From contig MBPM02000085.1 of NCBI GenBank assembly GCA_001695595.3, positions 186,001-250,000 on the forward strand: DNA of 64,000 bases. Direction: 5' to 3'. Origin of the DNA: Plasmopara viticola. Its lineage: Eukaryota; Oomycota; Peronosporomycetes; Peronosporales; Peronosporaceae. Both the position numbers and the translations under genes were made by a program. The notes below the pieces were generated by a model. That model was not told the DNA's origin. It saw only the letters and a program-made list of their open reading frames with translations, and did no database searches. The stretch's first letter is position 1. Each line of letters begins with the position of its first letter. This document shows, piece after piece, positions 27,340 through 37,085 of the stretch.

Positions 27340-27720
27340 GGTCGACTCAATTTTTTTTTGGGAATAGAGATTGATCGAGAAACTTCGACTAGTAACGTGT
27401 CTATTCAGACAAAGTTTGCGAGTGACATCTTGAAAAGATCGGCATGGAAAACAGTAATCCCTTCAAGACACCTCAAGATCTAGGACTCAAGTTGACCAAG
27501 GCCATGTGCGAAGAAGGGTGTTGTCATGAAGAGACAATGGCAAAAGTCCCATATCGAAATGCCGTTGGTTGCCTCAAGTACTTTTGTTGGGACTCGGCCG
27601 GACCTAGCAGCCTCAGTGGGAGTACTCAGTCAATTTGCTTCGGACCCATGTCCCACTCAATGGCAGGCACTCAAAAGGGTCTTTAGATACGTGCAAGGAA
27701 CCAAGACTTAAGGCATTATG
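27340..27720 (+). pseudogene. C9 RT C-terminus
   Basis: RF.MTDLGRLNFFLG, IQTKFASDIL, GMENSNPFKTPQDLGLKLTK, CCHEETMAKVPYRNAVGCL and SQFASDPCPTQWQALKRVFR are all readable but spread over three frames because of single-base changes near 27437, 27575 and 27700. Confidence 0.78.
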
Positions 27721-28290
27721 TTCCGAGCTCAAGACCAAGAAGGACTTCGAGGCTATTCAGATGCAGATTGGGCAGGCGATTTGGAAACTCGACGAAGCAC
27801 AAGCGGCTATGCTTTCATGATGATTGGAGGTTGCGTCAGCTGGAGAAACAAGAAACATTGGACTGTAGCACTTTCTTCAACAGAAGCAGAGTACATGGCT
27901 TTGACGGAAGCAGCTCAAGAGGCGACTCGGTTGAAAACTTTCCTGTGCGAGCTTGGTGAACTATCAGGTAGTCAAGCGATCAAGATCTACGAAGACAACC
28001 AAGGTTCCATCGCGCTGGCCAAGAATCTCGCATTCCACAAGCGCACCAAACACATCGACATTCGCTATCACTTTATACGCGAAAAGGTGGAAGATGGACA
28101 AGTGTTGCTCGAGTACTGTCCAACTCAAGATATGCTGGGCGACATCATGACGAAGTCTATTCCAGCAACACAATTCTGCAAACTTCGAAGCCTGCTCGGC
28201 ATTCAAGCACAAAAGGCTGTCGAGTCGAGTGGGAGTGTTGTCGAAGATGTTGGCGAAGAAACGCCTCGACCAGCGACTACATATCGGTAG
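27718..28290 (+). CDS. C9 RNase H, ending inside the LTR
   Basis: YSDADWAGDLETRRSTSGYA, VALSSTEAEYMALTEAAQEA, IYEDNQGSIALAKNLAFHKR, HIDIRYHFIREKVEDGQ and MLGDIMTKSIPATQF. After VESSGS it crosses the polypurine tract and the LTR start and stops at TAG in the LTR (GEETPRPATTYR). This is the clearest example of the LTR-encoded pol C-terminus. Confidence 0.92.
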   Translation: MFRAQDQEGLRGYSDADWAGDLETRRSTSGYAFMMIGGCVSWRNKKHWTVALSSTEAEYMALTEAAQEATRLKTFLCELGELSGSQAIKIYEDNQGSIALAKNLAFHKRTKHIDIRYHFIREKVEDGQVLLEYCPTQDMLGDIMTKSIPATQFCKLRSLLGIQAQKAVESSGSVVEDVGEETPRPATTYR

Positions 28291-28512
28291 GTTCTGGTAT
28301 CTGCAATCAATTGATGACTGCTCGGAGGAGCCAGTTCAAGATGGGCAAAAGATCGGTTTTAGGTTAGGAAAATGATTGCGCCCGGATGGTAAGTCGCTCT
28401 GATTGGCCTAGATAAATCATTGGCTTAGAGGCAGCATTTAGTTGCAAACTAAGGACCTATAAAATATATTCGCTTTGCATTTTACCAATTAGAGCACACT
28501 TGACGTTCTTCA
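28236..28512 (+). repeat. C9 3' LTR (family I)
   Basis: 277 bp starting TGTTGTCGAAGATG and ending GACGTTCTTCA, with one 22-bp U3 unit and a TATA-like ACCTATAAAATATATTC. It is preceded by polypurine tract GAGTGGGAG. Confidence 0.92.
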
Positions 28513-28562
28513 CGACCGACCTTATCGCGCGCACCAAGAATGACTTGAAGACGCGCTTCTAG

Positions 28563-29074
28563 GTGACGGACAGCGGTGAACGAGTCTTCGTCCTGAGTAT
28601 GGAGCTGGTGAAAAACCCTGACGGTAGTGTGACAGTGTGCCAGCGGCGTAACATCGAAGACATACTCAAGCGCCTCGGTATGCACGACAGCAAGCCCGCT
28701 GTAAGCTCGGCGGATCCAAGCACACACATGTTCCAAGTGACAAGCCGACAGCAACAAGCGTTCCATTCCGTGAAGCGATCGGTGCACTTATGCATTTAAT
28801 GACAGCGACTCGCGCGGATATCGCCTTTGCCGTTGGATATGCGTCGCGGTTTGTGGAAAACCCTCAAGACGAGCATTGGACTGCAGTCAAGAGAATTCTC
28901 CGCTACCTCCAAGGAACCAAGTCGCATGGACTCTGTTTTAAGCCCGAGAACAAAGTGGACTTCCGCGTATACTCGGACGAAGACTGGGCAGGCGACCATT
29001 CGAACCGCAAGTCGACTTCGGGCTACGCGTTCATATTGATGAACGCACCCATCAGTTGGGGATGCAAGAAGTAG
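28563..29074 (+). pseudogene. C10 RT thumb and RNase H start
   Basis: MELVKNPDGSVTVCQRRNIE and DILKRLGMHDSKPAVSSADP, then after a 1-bp deletion near 28729 and a return to frame, LMTATRADIAFAVGYASRFV, RILRYLQGTKSHGLCFKPEN, YSDEDWAGDHSN and KSTSGYAF. RNase H has DEDWAG for DADWAG. A TAG (28561) precedes it and another (29072) follows GCKK. Confidence 0.84.
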
Positions 29075-29080
29075 TCAACT

Positions 29081-29443
29081 GTGTCGCTCTCTACCAGCGA
29101 AACAGAGTACATCGCTTTGAGTCCGGCTATACAAGAAGGCAAGTGGATCCATCATCTCCTGCACGAGATTTTGACGGCTGCGAATGAGACCACGCCGGAA
29201 CTCGAGATCTTTGAGGACAATCAGTCATGCATCAAGATGACGAAGGATCCTGTGAACCACGGACGTGCCAAGCACATCGACATCAAGTACCATCACATCC
29301 GTGATGGAGTCAAAGGCGGTGAAGTCAAGCTAGAGTACTGCGAGACAGCCATCATGCTCGCGAACATCATGACCAAGGCTCTTCCAGGACCACGTCACAA
29401 GGACATAACGACAGCTCTCGGCATCCACGCGTGTTCGCATTGA
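29081..29443 (+). CDS. C10 RNase H C-terminus
   Basis: MSLSTSETEYIALSPAIQEG, HHLLHEILTAANETTPELEI, FEDNQSCIKMTKDPVNHGRA and MLANIMTKALPGPRHK to GIHACSH with stop at the polypurine tract. It is in frame with the preceding part except for the TAG at 29072. Confidence 0.88.
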   Translation: MSLSTSETEYIALSPAIQEGKWIHHLLHEILTAANETTPELEIFEDNQSCIKMTKDPVNHGRAKHIDIKYHHIRDGVKGGEVKLEYCETAIMLANIMTKALPGPRHKDITTALGIHACSH

Positions 29444-29450
29444 GGGGGCG

Positions 29451-29722
29451 TGTTAAGGGTAACCGGTTTATGGTACAATGTACCAATTCCACCCAATAAT
29501 CGATTGGCTCGAAACGGTTCATACGATCGCACGTTGATTAGACTAGCAGGATGATTAGACGAGTAAGGAATGATTGTGATTGGACAAACTAAATGATAGG
29601 AAGAGCTAGTGCATGTCTCATCAGCTAGGACTAACATTAAATGAATCACTTTTGAATCTTCCTTCGACAGCTTAAGTGCTTTCTTCGCTCTTCGCTCCCC
29701 ACTCCTTCGCTCCAGAATTACA
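29451..29722 (+). repeat. C10 3' LTR (family II)
   Basis: About 272 bp starting TGTTAAGGGTAACCGG. It lacks the repeated CCGCAAGCTTCGCTCC block of C3 and ends GAATTACA. Confidence 0.88.
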
Positions 29723-29952
29723 GCACCAGGCCTAGCACAATGCGAATTGACGTAAACTTGGCTATGGGTTCGTAAGTCTCCTCGTAATCGACACCATACT
29801 TCTGCGAGAAACCTTTTGCAGCCAGCCGTGCCTTAAACCGCTCAATGTCTCCGTCTTGGTTCTCCTTAACACGAAAAACCTAGCGATATCCGATTGCTTA
29901 TCGTCCCTTCGGCAGCGGAACAATATCTCATGTCTCGTTCTTTATCAAAGAG

Positions 29953-30822
29953 TCAATTTCGGTCGCAGGCCTCCTTCCACTTGCACGCGTCATCGGATTC
30001 CATTGCCGACTTGTAAGTCGTCGGCTTTTCTCCCACTGAATACATGACGTGTGCTGCTTCAACGCCTTCATTTTCTGTACAGATCGCGGAGACTGACATT
30101 TCTTCAACCGTCGACCGCTGGTAAAATGGCGCTTGTCGCTCAGACCTCGGAATTTCAGTCACCTTTTCAAGCGACTGGTTTCTTGTAAGCCGTTTAGCCC
30201 CGGAGTCGTAGTCCACGTCGCGTTCTTGCACCTGATCATCATCCACTTCCGACTCTATATGGCCATTTTTGGTGCTTGATTCTGCATCGGCATCAATAAA
30301 ACTGTCGTTTTCCTCATCCACCAGCTCAACAATGTTGTTGTAGTTGTGCCTTCCTTTGTCAAAAAAATCCTCTTTAAACTGTGCATCGCGACTCATTAGA
30401 ATGCACCAGGTCAAAAAAATTTCAAACTGGTATGTCTTTGCATGCTCCGAATCGCCCAAAAATTGACATAAGATGGCTCTTGCGTCAAATTTGAAACGCT
30501 TCTTCTTTGAAACGTGGACATACATATGACAACCAAACACTTTGAGGTTGGCCAAAAGCGGTTTCTTAGTCGTACAAAGCTCTTGTGGTGACTTCTTTGA
30601 TCCAGCTGCACGAGTAGGACACCGATTACGGAGAAACATTGCGGTCATTGCTGCTTCACCCCAATAGCTTTTGGACATTCCAGGATGCTCCATCATACAT
30701 CGTGCACACTCAACCAATGTTCGATTTGTGCGATCAGCTAATCCATTTAGCTGAGAAGTATACGGAGGCGAAAACTTGAGCACGATTCCTTGATCCGTGC
30801 AAAACTTGGTCATCTTACCCAA
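29953..30822 (-). CDS. C11 integrase C-terminal part and connection (289 aa)
   Basis: KFSPPYTSQLNGLADRTNRT has Asp where the catalytic Glu (AERMNRT) is expected. It continues with [40 protein letters not shown] and an acidic linker, ending [19 protein letters not shown]. Weakly conserved RT codons follow to 29723, including KAIGYR-like and AAKGFSQKYGVDYEET segments with stops. Confidence 0.85.
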   Translation of the reverse strand: MGKMTKFCTDQGIVLKFSPPYTSQLNGLADRTNRTLVECARCMMEHPGMSKSYWGEAAMTAMFLRNRCPTRAAGSKKSPQELCTTKKPLLANLKVFGCHMYVHVSKKKRFKFDARAILCQFLGDSEHAKTYQFEIFLTWCILMSRDAQFKEDFFDKGRHNYNNIVELVDEENDSFIDADAESSTKNGHIESEVDDDQVQERDVDYDSGAKRLTRNQSLEKVTEIPRSERQAPFYQRSTVEEMSVSAICTENEGVEAAHVMYSVGEKPTTYKSAMESDDACKWKEACDRN

Positions 30823-30873
30823 CGTGTACTCGCCGTCGTTGTCACCTTTAAGAGTCTTGACTCGCTTGCCAGT

Positions 30874-31316
30874 CTACCTTTCAGCAAAGCCAACAAACTC
30901 GGCAAACTTGTCTACAACTTCAGACTTGGACTTGATTAGGTAGACAACGCAGAAACGTGACTTGTCATCGATGAATTTGGCAAAATAGCGCTTTCCCATG
31001 AACGTTGACGTTTGCATTGGACCGCACGCATCACTATGCACAACTTCAAGAATGTCTTTTCGATCAAGCGAAGATTGTTGAAAGCGCACACGAGTATGTT
31101 TTTCTAGCGCACACCCGTCACAAAGCTCCCACTTGCGCATCGATGTCAACGCAATGCCGGTGGCAAGTTTTTTTACAATCGCGTCAAGTACTTCAAATCC
31201 GATATGACCAAGCCATAGGTGCCAGAGGTACGAATTGGTGTCCCCCACGCATCCAGACGGCTTGGCCACACACACTTCCTCAGGAGCAATAGGAATCATA
31301 TGTAGCTTGAGCAATC
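30874..31316 (-). CDS. C11 pre-integrase finger and integrase core
   Basis: NSYLWHLWLGHIGFEVLDA, KWELCDGCALEKHTRVRFQQ (HHCC complete), [21 protein letters not shown] (first Asp) and LIKSKSEVVDKFAEFVGFAE. It ends at a stop (30874) before the DNGGEY block, which is DNDGEY further on. Codons read above 31316 belong to the C12 LTR. Confidence 0.86.
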
Positions 31317-31592
31317 TGTTGAGATTCTGAAGCGAAGGAGTGGGGAGTGAAGAGCGAAATAAGCACTTGAGCTGTTGAAGGAAGATTCGAAAGTGATTCA
31401 TTTAATGTTAGTTCTAGCTGATGAGATATGCACTAGCTCTTCCTATCATTTAGTTCGTCTAATCACAATCATTCCTTACCTGTCCAATCATCCTGCTCGT
31501 CCAATCAACGTGCGATCGTATTGGACCGTTTCGAGCCAACCGATTATTGGGTGGAATTGGTACATTGTACCATAAACCGGTTACCCTCAACA
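31317..31592 (-). repeat. C12 3' LTR (family II)
   Basis: 276 bp, minus strand TGTTGAGGGTAACC to GAATCTCAACA. It cuts C11 and is followed by tract CGCCCCCTCA (plus view). Confidence 0.9.
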
Positions 31593-31855
31593 CGCCCCCT
31601 CAATGCGAACACGCGTGGATGCCGAGAGCTGTCGTTATGTCCTTGTGACGTAGTCCTGGAAGAGCCTTGGTCATGATGTCCGCGAGCATGATGGCTGTCT
31701 CGCAGTACTCCAGCTTGACTTCACCGCGGTTGACTTCATCACGAATGTGATGGTACTTGATGTCGATGTGCTTGGCACGTCAATGGCTCGCTGGATTCTT
31801 CGTCATCTTAATGCATGACTGATTGTCCTCAAGGATCTTGAGTTCCGGTGTAATC

Positions 31856-32641
31856 TCATTCGCAGCCGTCAACATCTCGTGCAGGAGATGATGGATCCAC
31901 TTGAATAGCCAGACTTAATGCGATGTACTCTGCTTCGCTGGTAGAGAGCGACACACTTGACTGCTTCTTGCTTCCCCAACTGATGGGTGCGTTCATCAAT
32001 ATAAAAGCGTAGCCCGAAGTCGACTTGCGGTCCCAGTGGTCGCCTGCCCAGTCTGCGTCCGAGTATGCGCGGAAGTCCACTTTGTTTACGGGCTTAAAAC
32101 AGAGTCCATGCGACTTGGTTTTTGGGAAGTAGCGTAGAGCTCTCTTGACTGCAGTCCAATGCTCGTCTCGAGGGTTTTCCATAAACCGTGACGCATATCC
32201 AACGACAAAGGCGATATCCGGGCGAGTCGCTGTCATTAGAAGCATAAGTGCACCGATTGCTTCACGGAATGGAACGCTTGTTGCTGTCGGCTTGTCACTC
32301 GGAACATGTTGAGTGCTTGGATCCGCCGAGCTTACAACGGGCTTGCTGTCGTGCATACCGAGGCGCTTGAGTATGTCTTCGATGTTACGCCGCTGGCACA
32401 CTGTCACACTGCCTTCAGGGTTTTTCACCAGCTCCATACCCAGGACGAAGACGCATTCACCACTTTCCGCCATCTCGAAGCGCGTCTTCAAGTCATTCTT
32501 GGTGCGTGCGATAAGGTCGGTAGAGCTTCCTGTGACGAGTGCTTCGTCGACGTAAACCAGAAGCAGTACGTAGTGGAAATCCACAATCTTGATGTACAGG
32601 CAGGGATCGAAAGCTGAAACTTGGAAGCCGATGGAGCACAC
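31856..32641 (-). CDS. C12 RT and RNase H (261 aa)
   Basis: FQVSAFDPCLYIKIV, then LLVYVDEALVTGSS: the second catalytic Asp of YVDD is Glu, which should abolish polymerase activity. KNPEGSVTVCQRRNIEDILK, FREAIGALMLLMTATRPDIA, AYSDADWAGDHWDRKSTSGY and SSVSLSTSEAEYIALSLAIQ follow, then a frame loss near 31900. The RNase H tail (MLADIMTKALPG to GIHACSH) continues at 31600-31855. Confidence 0.88.
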   Translation of the reverse strand: MCSIGFQVSAFDPCLYIKIVDFHYVLLLVYVDEALVTGSSTDLIARTKNDLKTRFEMAESGECVFVLGMELVKNPEGSVTVCQRRNIEDILKRLGMHDSKPVVSSADPSTQHVPSDKPTATSVPFREAIGALMLLMTATRPDIAFVVGYASRFMENPRDEHWTAVKRALRYFPKTKSHGLCFKPVNKVDFRAYSDADWAGDHWDRKSTSGYAFILMNAPISWGSKKQSSVSLSTSEAEYIALSLAIQVDPSSPARDVDGCE

Positions 32642-33235
32642 AGACTCGTCGAAGGTCTTGTTCCAAACTCGCGAGGCTTGCTTGAGTCCATAGATGGCCT
32701 TATCCAGCTCGAGACAGTCGAAGTCATCATCGAACTCAACTCCTTCCGGCGTTGCGCAAAACGCTTACTCTTTCATGACGCCTCACCACATCCAGTTGGT
32801 CAAGAGGCCAGTCGAAGTACTTGGCAATCGCAATGACTATTCGTTAGGTTACATACTTGATAACCGGCGAGAATGCCTCCGTGTAGTCGATGCGGTACTT
32901 TTGTCTGAACCCCTTCGGAACTAGGCGCGCTTTATACTTCTCAATCGATCCATCAGCTTTGCGCTTGATCTTCAATACCCATTTGGTTCCAATTAATGAA
33001 GAAAGGTTACTTAAGCTGTAGATGGCAAAATGCAAAGTGAACATATTTATAAGGTCCTTAGTTCGCAACTACATGCTACCTCTAAGCCAATGATTTATCT
33101 AAGCCAACTAGAACGACTTACCATCCGGGCGCAATCATCTTCCCATCTCCCGAAACCGATCTTTTGCCCATCTTGAACTGGCTCCTTCAAGCAGTCATCA
33201 ACAGATTGCAGATACCGGTACTTACTGATATGTAG

Positions 33236-33931
33236 TTGAAGCTTGCTTCGGAGTATACAAAACTGCATCGGAGGAATCGGCTTGGTCATTATGTCGGCTA
33301 GCATGTCGAGAGTAGAGATGTACTCGAGAATCACTTGACCATCTTCAACCTTTTCACGTACAAAATGGTATCGAATGTCGATGTGCTTGGTTCGTTTATG
33401 AGCCTCCGGGTTATTCGCTAGTGCAACCGAGCCTTGATTATCTTCATAAATCTTGACCGCTGTATCCGGGGACATCTCGCCCAACTAACGCAAAAACGCC
33501 TTGAGCCATATTGCCTCTTGCGTAGCCTCTGACAATGCCATTCAGCTTCCGTAGACGATGGTGCCACTGTACGCTGTTTCTTGCTCTTCCAGCTGACATA
33601 TCCACCGCTCATCATAAAGGCATAGCCGCTTGTACTCCTTCGCGACATTGTGTCTCCGGCCCAGTTCGCATCCAAAAATCCTTGCAAATTATCACGATTC
33701 GCTGCTTGAAATTCAATGCCGTGCGTCCTTGTACCTTGAACATACCTGAAGACTCTTTTTTAACGCTTGCCAGTGTGTCGGGCATAGGTCTGCTGCAAAT
33801 TGGCTGAGTACTCCCACTGCCGCAGCGAGATCCGGACGCGTGCCGACCATAAGGTACATCAGGCAACCAACAGCATTTCGATATGGCAAACCGGTCATAG
33901 TGTCACCGTGTTTGCATCCTCCTTCGCACAT
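33236..33931 (-). pseudogene. C13 RNase H
   Basis: MGEMSPDTAVKIYEDNQGSV, ALANNPEAHKRTKHIDIRYH and MLADIMTKPIPPMQFCILRS in one frame; ANWAGDTMSRRSTSGYAFMM and KKQRTVAPSSTEAE in a second; MCEGGCKHGDTMTGLPYRNA, GCLMYLMVGTRPDLAAAVGV in a third. At least three indels. Confidence 0.84.
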
Positions 33932-34107
33932 GGACTTGGTAAGTATCTTAATCTTGCGGCGTTACAACGGGCTTGCTCTTTTCCATATTAATCTTGGTCA
34001 AAATTTCGCACGCGAACTTGGTTTGCCGCATCGGCAGAGTCCCGAACTTTAAATCTTGCTCGATCCCAATTCCAAGAAAGATGTCAAGTTGCCCCAAATC
34101 CGTCATT

Positions 34108-34626
34108 TCAAATCGTTCGCTGAGTGCGTGCTTGGTTTTTCTGGAGCATCTTGCTAGTATTGCATGCCAAAATTAGATCGTCGACGTAAAGCGCTACGAA
34201 CATCATGTTATGGCCATCCCGCTTCACATACACGCAGTAGTCTGATTCACACTTCTTGACTTCCTGTCCCAACATAGAGTCGTCAATGGTCTTGTTCCAC
34301 ATGCGAGGTGATTGCTTCAGCCCGTACAGTGACCGCTGTAACTTGCACACATCGTCCGGGTTGGCCGTGTTTGTGAATCCATCAGGCTGCGTCATGTAAA
34401 ATATCTTCGTCAAGCGACCGTTGAGAAATGTTGTTTTGACATCCATCTGGTGAATTGCGAGTCCGTACTTGGCAGCCAGACTGAGCAAAATCCGAATCGA
34501 CGTAAACTTGGCCACAGGCGCAAACGTTTCTTCATAGTCAATGTCAAACTTCTGCGAAAATACTTGGCCACCAAACGCGCTGTAGCGCTCGACTTTGCCG
34601 GCTTGATTCTCCTTGACACGAAACAC
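34108..34626 (-). CDS. C13 reverse transcriptase
   Basis: [69 protein letters not shown] and [18 protein letters not shown]. The catalytic YVDD is intact. The part GGQVFSQ replaces [10 protein letters not shown] through two compensating indels. Confidence 0.88.
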   Translation of the reverse strand: MFRVKENQAGKVERYSAFGGQVFSQKFDIDYEETFAPVAKFTSIRILLSLAAKYGLAIHQMDVKTTFLNGRLTKIFYMTQPDGFTNTANPDDVCKLQRSLYGLKQSPRMWNKTIDDSMLGQEVKKCESDYCVYVKRDGHNMMFVALYVDDLILACNTSKMLQKNQARTQRTI

Positions 34627-34683
34627 CCATCATTGCCGATTGCCTTGCGTCCTTTTGGAGGGGGGAGGTACGAGCGTCCAAGT

Positions 34684-35448
34684 CTAGTACTTTTGCAGCG
34701 AATCTATTATCGAATCGCATGCCATCATCCATTTAGCTGCGTCGTTAAATTTCATCGCCGACTTGAAGATGGTCGGCATCTCTCCCACTGAATCCACGAC
34801 GTACGCAGCCTCAGAGTCTTGCGCTGTGGCTGACATTTCTCCAAGTGATTTATATCGACTTTGTCGTTTAGACCTTAGCACTTCAGTTGTCTTTTTGAGC
34901 GATTGAGTCCATTGGTGCCGCTTACTGCCAGGCTCAACCTCTTCTTCCTGCGCATATTCCTTGGCTTCGAAATCCATCTGATCATGCTGTGGAAATTTTG
35001 GATCAGTCGCTTCATCATCATCGTGAACAACAACTTCATTGTACCGATGGTCACTCCTCCCACTGTCGAAAGTATCTTCCACAAACTTTGTGTCGCGACT
35101 AACCAGCACACGTCCACTCTCTATTTCTTCAATTCGATCCGTTTTCTCATGCTCCAAGTAGCCGAGAAATTGACAGCGTGCTGACCGAGCATCAAACTTG
35201 CTGCGACTTTCCTTCGGAATCGTAACAAAAGCATGGCATCCGAAAATCTTCCAATTCGTCAGCACCGGTACTCTTTTCGTCCAAACTTGGTTTAGCGATT
35301 TATCCATAGAAATACCTCGCGTCCAGCAACGTATGCGAAGGAAAGCGGAGGTTATACCAGCCTCATCCCTATACGTCTTTGGTAGTCCAGCGTGCTTAAT
35401 CCTACATCTTGCACATTCCACCAGTGTCCGGTTCATGCATTCAGCCAC
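34684..35448 (-). CDS. C13 integrase C-terminus and connection
   Basis: [20 protein letters not shown] (AERMNRT with R to C), FGCHAFVTIPKESRSKFDAR, FLGYLEHEKTDRIEEIESGR, an acidic linker, EPGSKRHQWTQSLKK and VVDSVGEMPTIFKSAM. Confidence 0.88.
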   Translation of the reverse strand: MAECMNRTLVECARCRIKHAGLPKTYRDEAGITSAFLRIRCWTRGISMDKSLNQVWTKRVPVLTNWKIFGCHAFVTIPKESRSKFDARSARCQFLGYLEHEKTDRIEEIESGRVLVSRDTKFVEDTFDSGRSDHRYNEVVVHDDDEATDPKFPQHDQMDFEAKEYAQEEEVEPGSKRHQWTQSLKKTTEVLRSKRQSRYKSLGEMSATAQDSEAAYVVDSVGEMPTIFKSAMKFNDAAKWMMACDSIIDSLQKY

Positions 35449-35536
35449 TCCATTAAGCTGTGGTGTATAAGTTGGCGTGAGCTTCTGCTCGATACCACGT
35501 CACTTGCAGCACTTGGCCATGTCACTTGATGTGTAC

Positions 35537-35753
35537 TCACCAGCAAAGAGCTTTGACAACTTTGCCAGTCTGAGTTTCGGCAAACGCAACAAATTCGGCA
35601 AATTTGCTTGCAACTTCAGACTTGTTTCGCAGCAAAACTATCGTTGTAAAGCACGAGTACTTGTCTGTGAAAGCGTCAAAATACCGCTTGCCGCTTAAAG
35701 TCGTCGACTGCATAGGTCCACACACATCATTGTGATTAACCTCCAGCACTTTC
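35537..35753 (-). pseudogene. C13 integrase core, left of C14
   Basis: [20 protein letters not shown] (first Asp retained; H-N-D for H-S-D), GKRYFDAFTDKYSCFTTIVL and NKSEVASKFAEFVAFAETQT. The second Asp (DNGGEY) has been lost between 35510 and 35560. This segment is also the left edge of the duplicated block. Confidence 0.85.
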
Positions 35754-36053
35754 TGTTGTCGAAGATGCTGGCGAAGAAACGTCTCGACCAGCAACTACAT
35801 ATCGGTAAGTATCGCTATCTGCAATCAGTTGATCACTGCTTGAAGGAGCCGGTTCAAGAAAGACAAAAGATCGACATTGGGATGGGAAGATGATTGCGCC
35901 CCGATGAAAAGGTGATTGCGCCCAGATGGGAAGTCGTTCTGCTTGGCTTACATAATTCATTGGGTTAGAGGTAGAATGTAGTTGCGAACTAAGACCTTAT
36001 GAACATATTCACCTCGCATTCTACCAACAAGTGCTCACTCGACTTATTCAATA
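35754..36053 (+). repeat. C14: solo LTR (family I) in C13 integrase
   Basis: 300 bp, TGTTGTCGAAGATGC to TTATTCAATA, with no internal region. Flanks ctttc (35749-35753) and gtttc (36054-36058) look like a 5-bp duplication with one change. C13 pre-integrase (RVSFM, CDSCAL-like) resumes directly after it. Confidence 0.9.
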
Positions 36054-36204
36054 GTTTCTATGCAAGATGAGGCGACTTTGGCATAAAACTCACTCGCGTT
36101 TGTTTGCTAAGCGCACAACTATCACACAGCTCCCACTGTTTGACGGAAATAAGGTCGATGCCAACACCATAGTTTTTCCTGACGATAGTTTCAAGACCAC
36201 TATG

Positions 36205-36624
36205 TCAAATGTGCCCAAGTTGAAGGTGCCAGAGGTACGAAGTGGTGTCCACATGACATCCCAACGAGCTTGTCACATTGGCTTCGTCAGTGCTGACAGG
36301 CGTCATACAGAATTCAAACAGCCCTTTGCCCTCGCGGACTCCAAGCTTCCACTGCATTTCCTTTGCCAGAGCAAAACAGCCATCGGTTTCGAACGTGGCT
36401 GGTCCAACATCCTTTGTGAAACGTCCAACGGAAAAATTATTGCGCGATAGCTTTGGAATGTGCCATTCTCCTCGAAGCATGCCCTTTATATTTCCGTGGG
36501 ATTTCTTCATAGACATAACAATGTCGCCAGTCCCGATCGCCTGAACAACACCGTCGTCTGCGAAATGTACGTCCACCGGAGAAATACCCTTGTCATTCCA
36601 TATGAACTCTTTCGAAAAAGTCAT
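36205..36624 (-). pseudogene. C13 protease-integrase spacer and finger
   Basis: VDVHFADDGVVQAIGTGDIV, WHIPKLSRNNFSVGRFTKDV, MQWKLGVREGKGLFEFCMTP and [20 protein letters not shown] is just upstream (about 36630). The stop after LGHI interrupts the HHCC finger. Confidence 0.84.
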
Positions 36625-36782
36625 GTGCTGCGTTGCACCCGAGTCAGCCAGCCCTAGGCAACTCGACTTGGTGGTGCTTGAGTTACCACCAACCGAGAAG
36701 AGAAAATCACCAAAGTCGACCTCACTCTGTGCGATATTTGCACGCTGTGTCGGCCGTTACCGATCTGCGTTCTCACGAATTC

Positions 36783-37085
36783 TCACGGAACACTTGGCCA
36801 ATGGCCGTGTTCCCCACAATAATGGCACGCACTGCTGGCCTTAGTAGTCGCTTGGCGTCCCTTGTGCCGTCCGTTGTCCGACGTCATAAATGCTTGTCCT
36901 TGCCCATGCGCGGCTCCATCGACGCCGCCACCTTGTTCCGTGCGTTTCATATCTTTGTAATATAGACGCGACGTCACAAGTTCCCAAGTCAGCGTGTCAG
37001 AGCGCGACTCCAGCGCCGTGATGAGGAACTGGTACGAATCACACAGACTTCCAAGTAGCGTGATTTCCAGGTCGTCCTCACTCAC
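36783..37085 (-). pseudogene. C13 gag C-terminus
   Basis: [53 protein letters not shown] and CHYCGEHGHW, then a frame loss deletes the last Cys of the knuckle (ending PSVP). It is cut at 37173 by the C15 LTR. Confidence 0.84.

Larger units (their letters stand above)
27264..28512 (+). mobile_element. C9: family I RT end, RNase H and 3' LTR
   Basis: Begins in RT just after YVDD (LASNNDKLL) directly behind the C7 LTR, which implies that C7 inserted into it. It ends with its own 3' LTR 28236-28512, which abuts C10 RT. Confidence 0.87.
28513..29722 (+). mobile_element. C10: family II RT end, RNase H and 3' LTR
   Basis: Starts mid-RT (STDLIARTKNDLK) right after the C9 LTR and runs to a family II LTR 29451-29722. 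It is cut on the left by C9. On the right its LTR abuts C11 RT on the opposite strand. Confidence 0.88.
29723..31316 (-). mobile_element. C11: family I fragment (pre-integrase to RT start) between two insertion stacks
   Basis: Only the middle of the element is visible. RT is cut at 29723 by the C10 LTR, and the pre-integrase region at 31316 by the C12 LTR. The two missing ends should lie beyond each stack of insertions. Confidence 0.86.
31317..32996 (-). mobile_element. C12: family II 3' LTR, RNase H and RT, cut by C13
   Basis: Minus-strand family II: 3' LTR 31317-31592, polypurine tract, RNase H and RT up to [11 protein letters not shown]. It is then interrupted by the C13 LTR at 32997. RT shows YVDE in place of YVDD, and RNase H has an in-frame TGA near 31783. 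Confidence 0.88.

Noticed and set aside
27240..27340. A host sequence between C7 LTR and C9
   Set aside because: The bases directly after the LTR already encode the family I RT residues following YVDD, so no host DNA is left.
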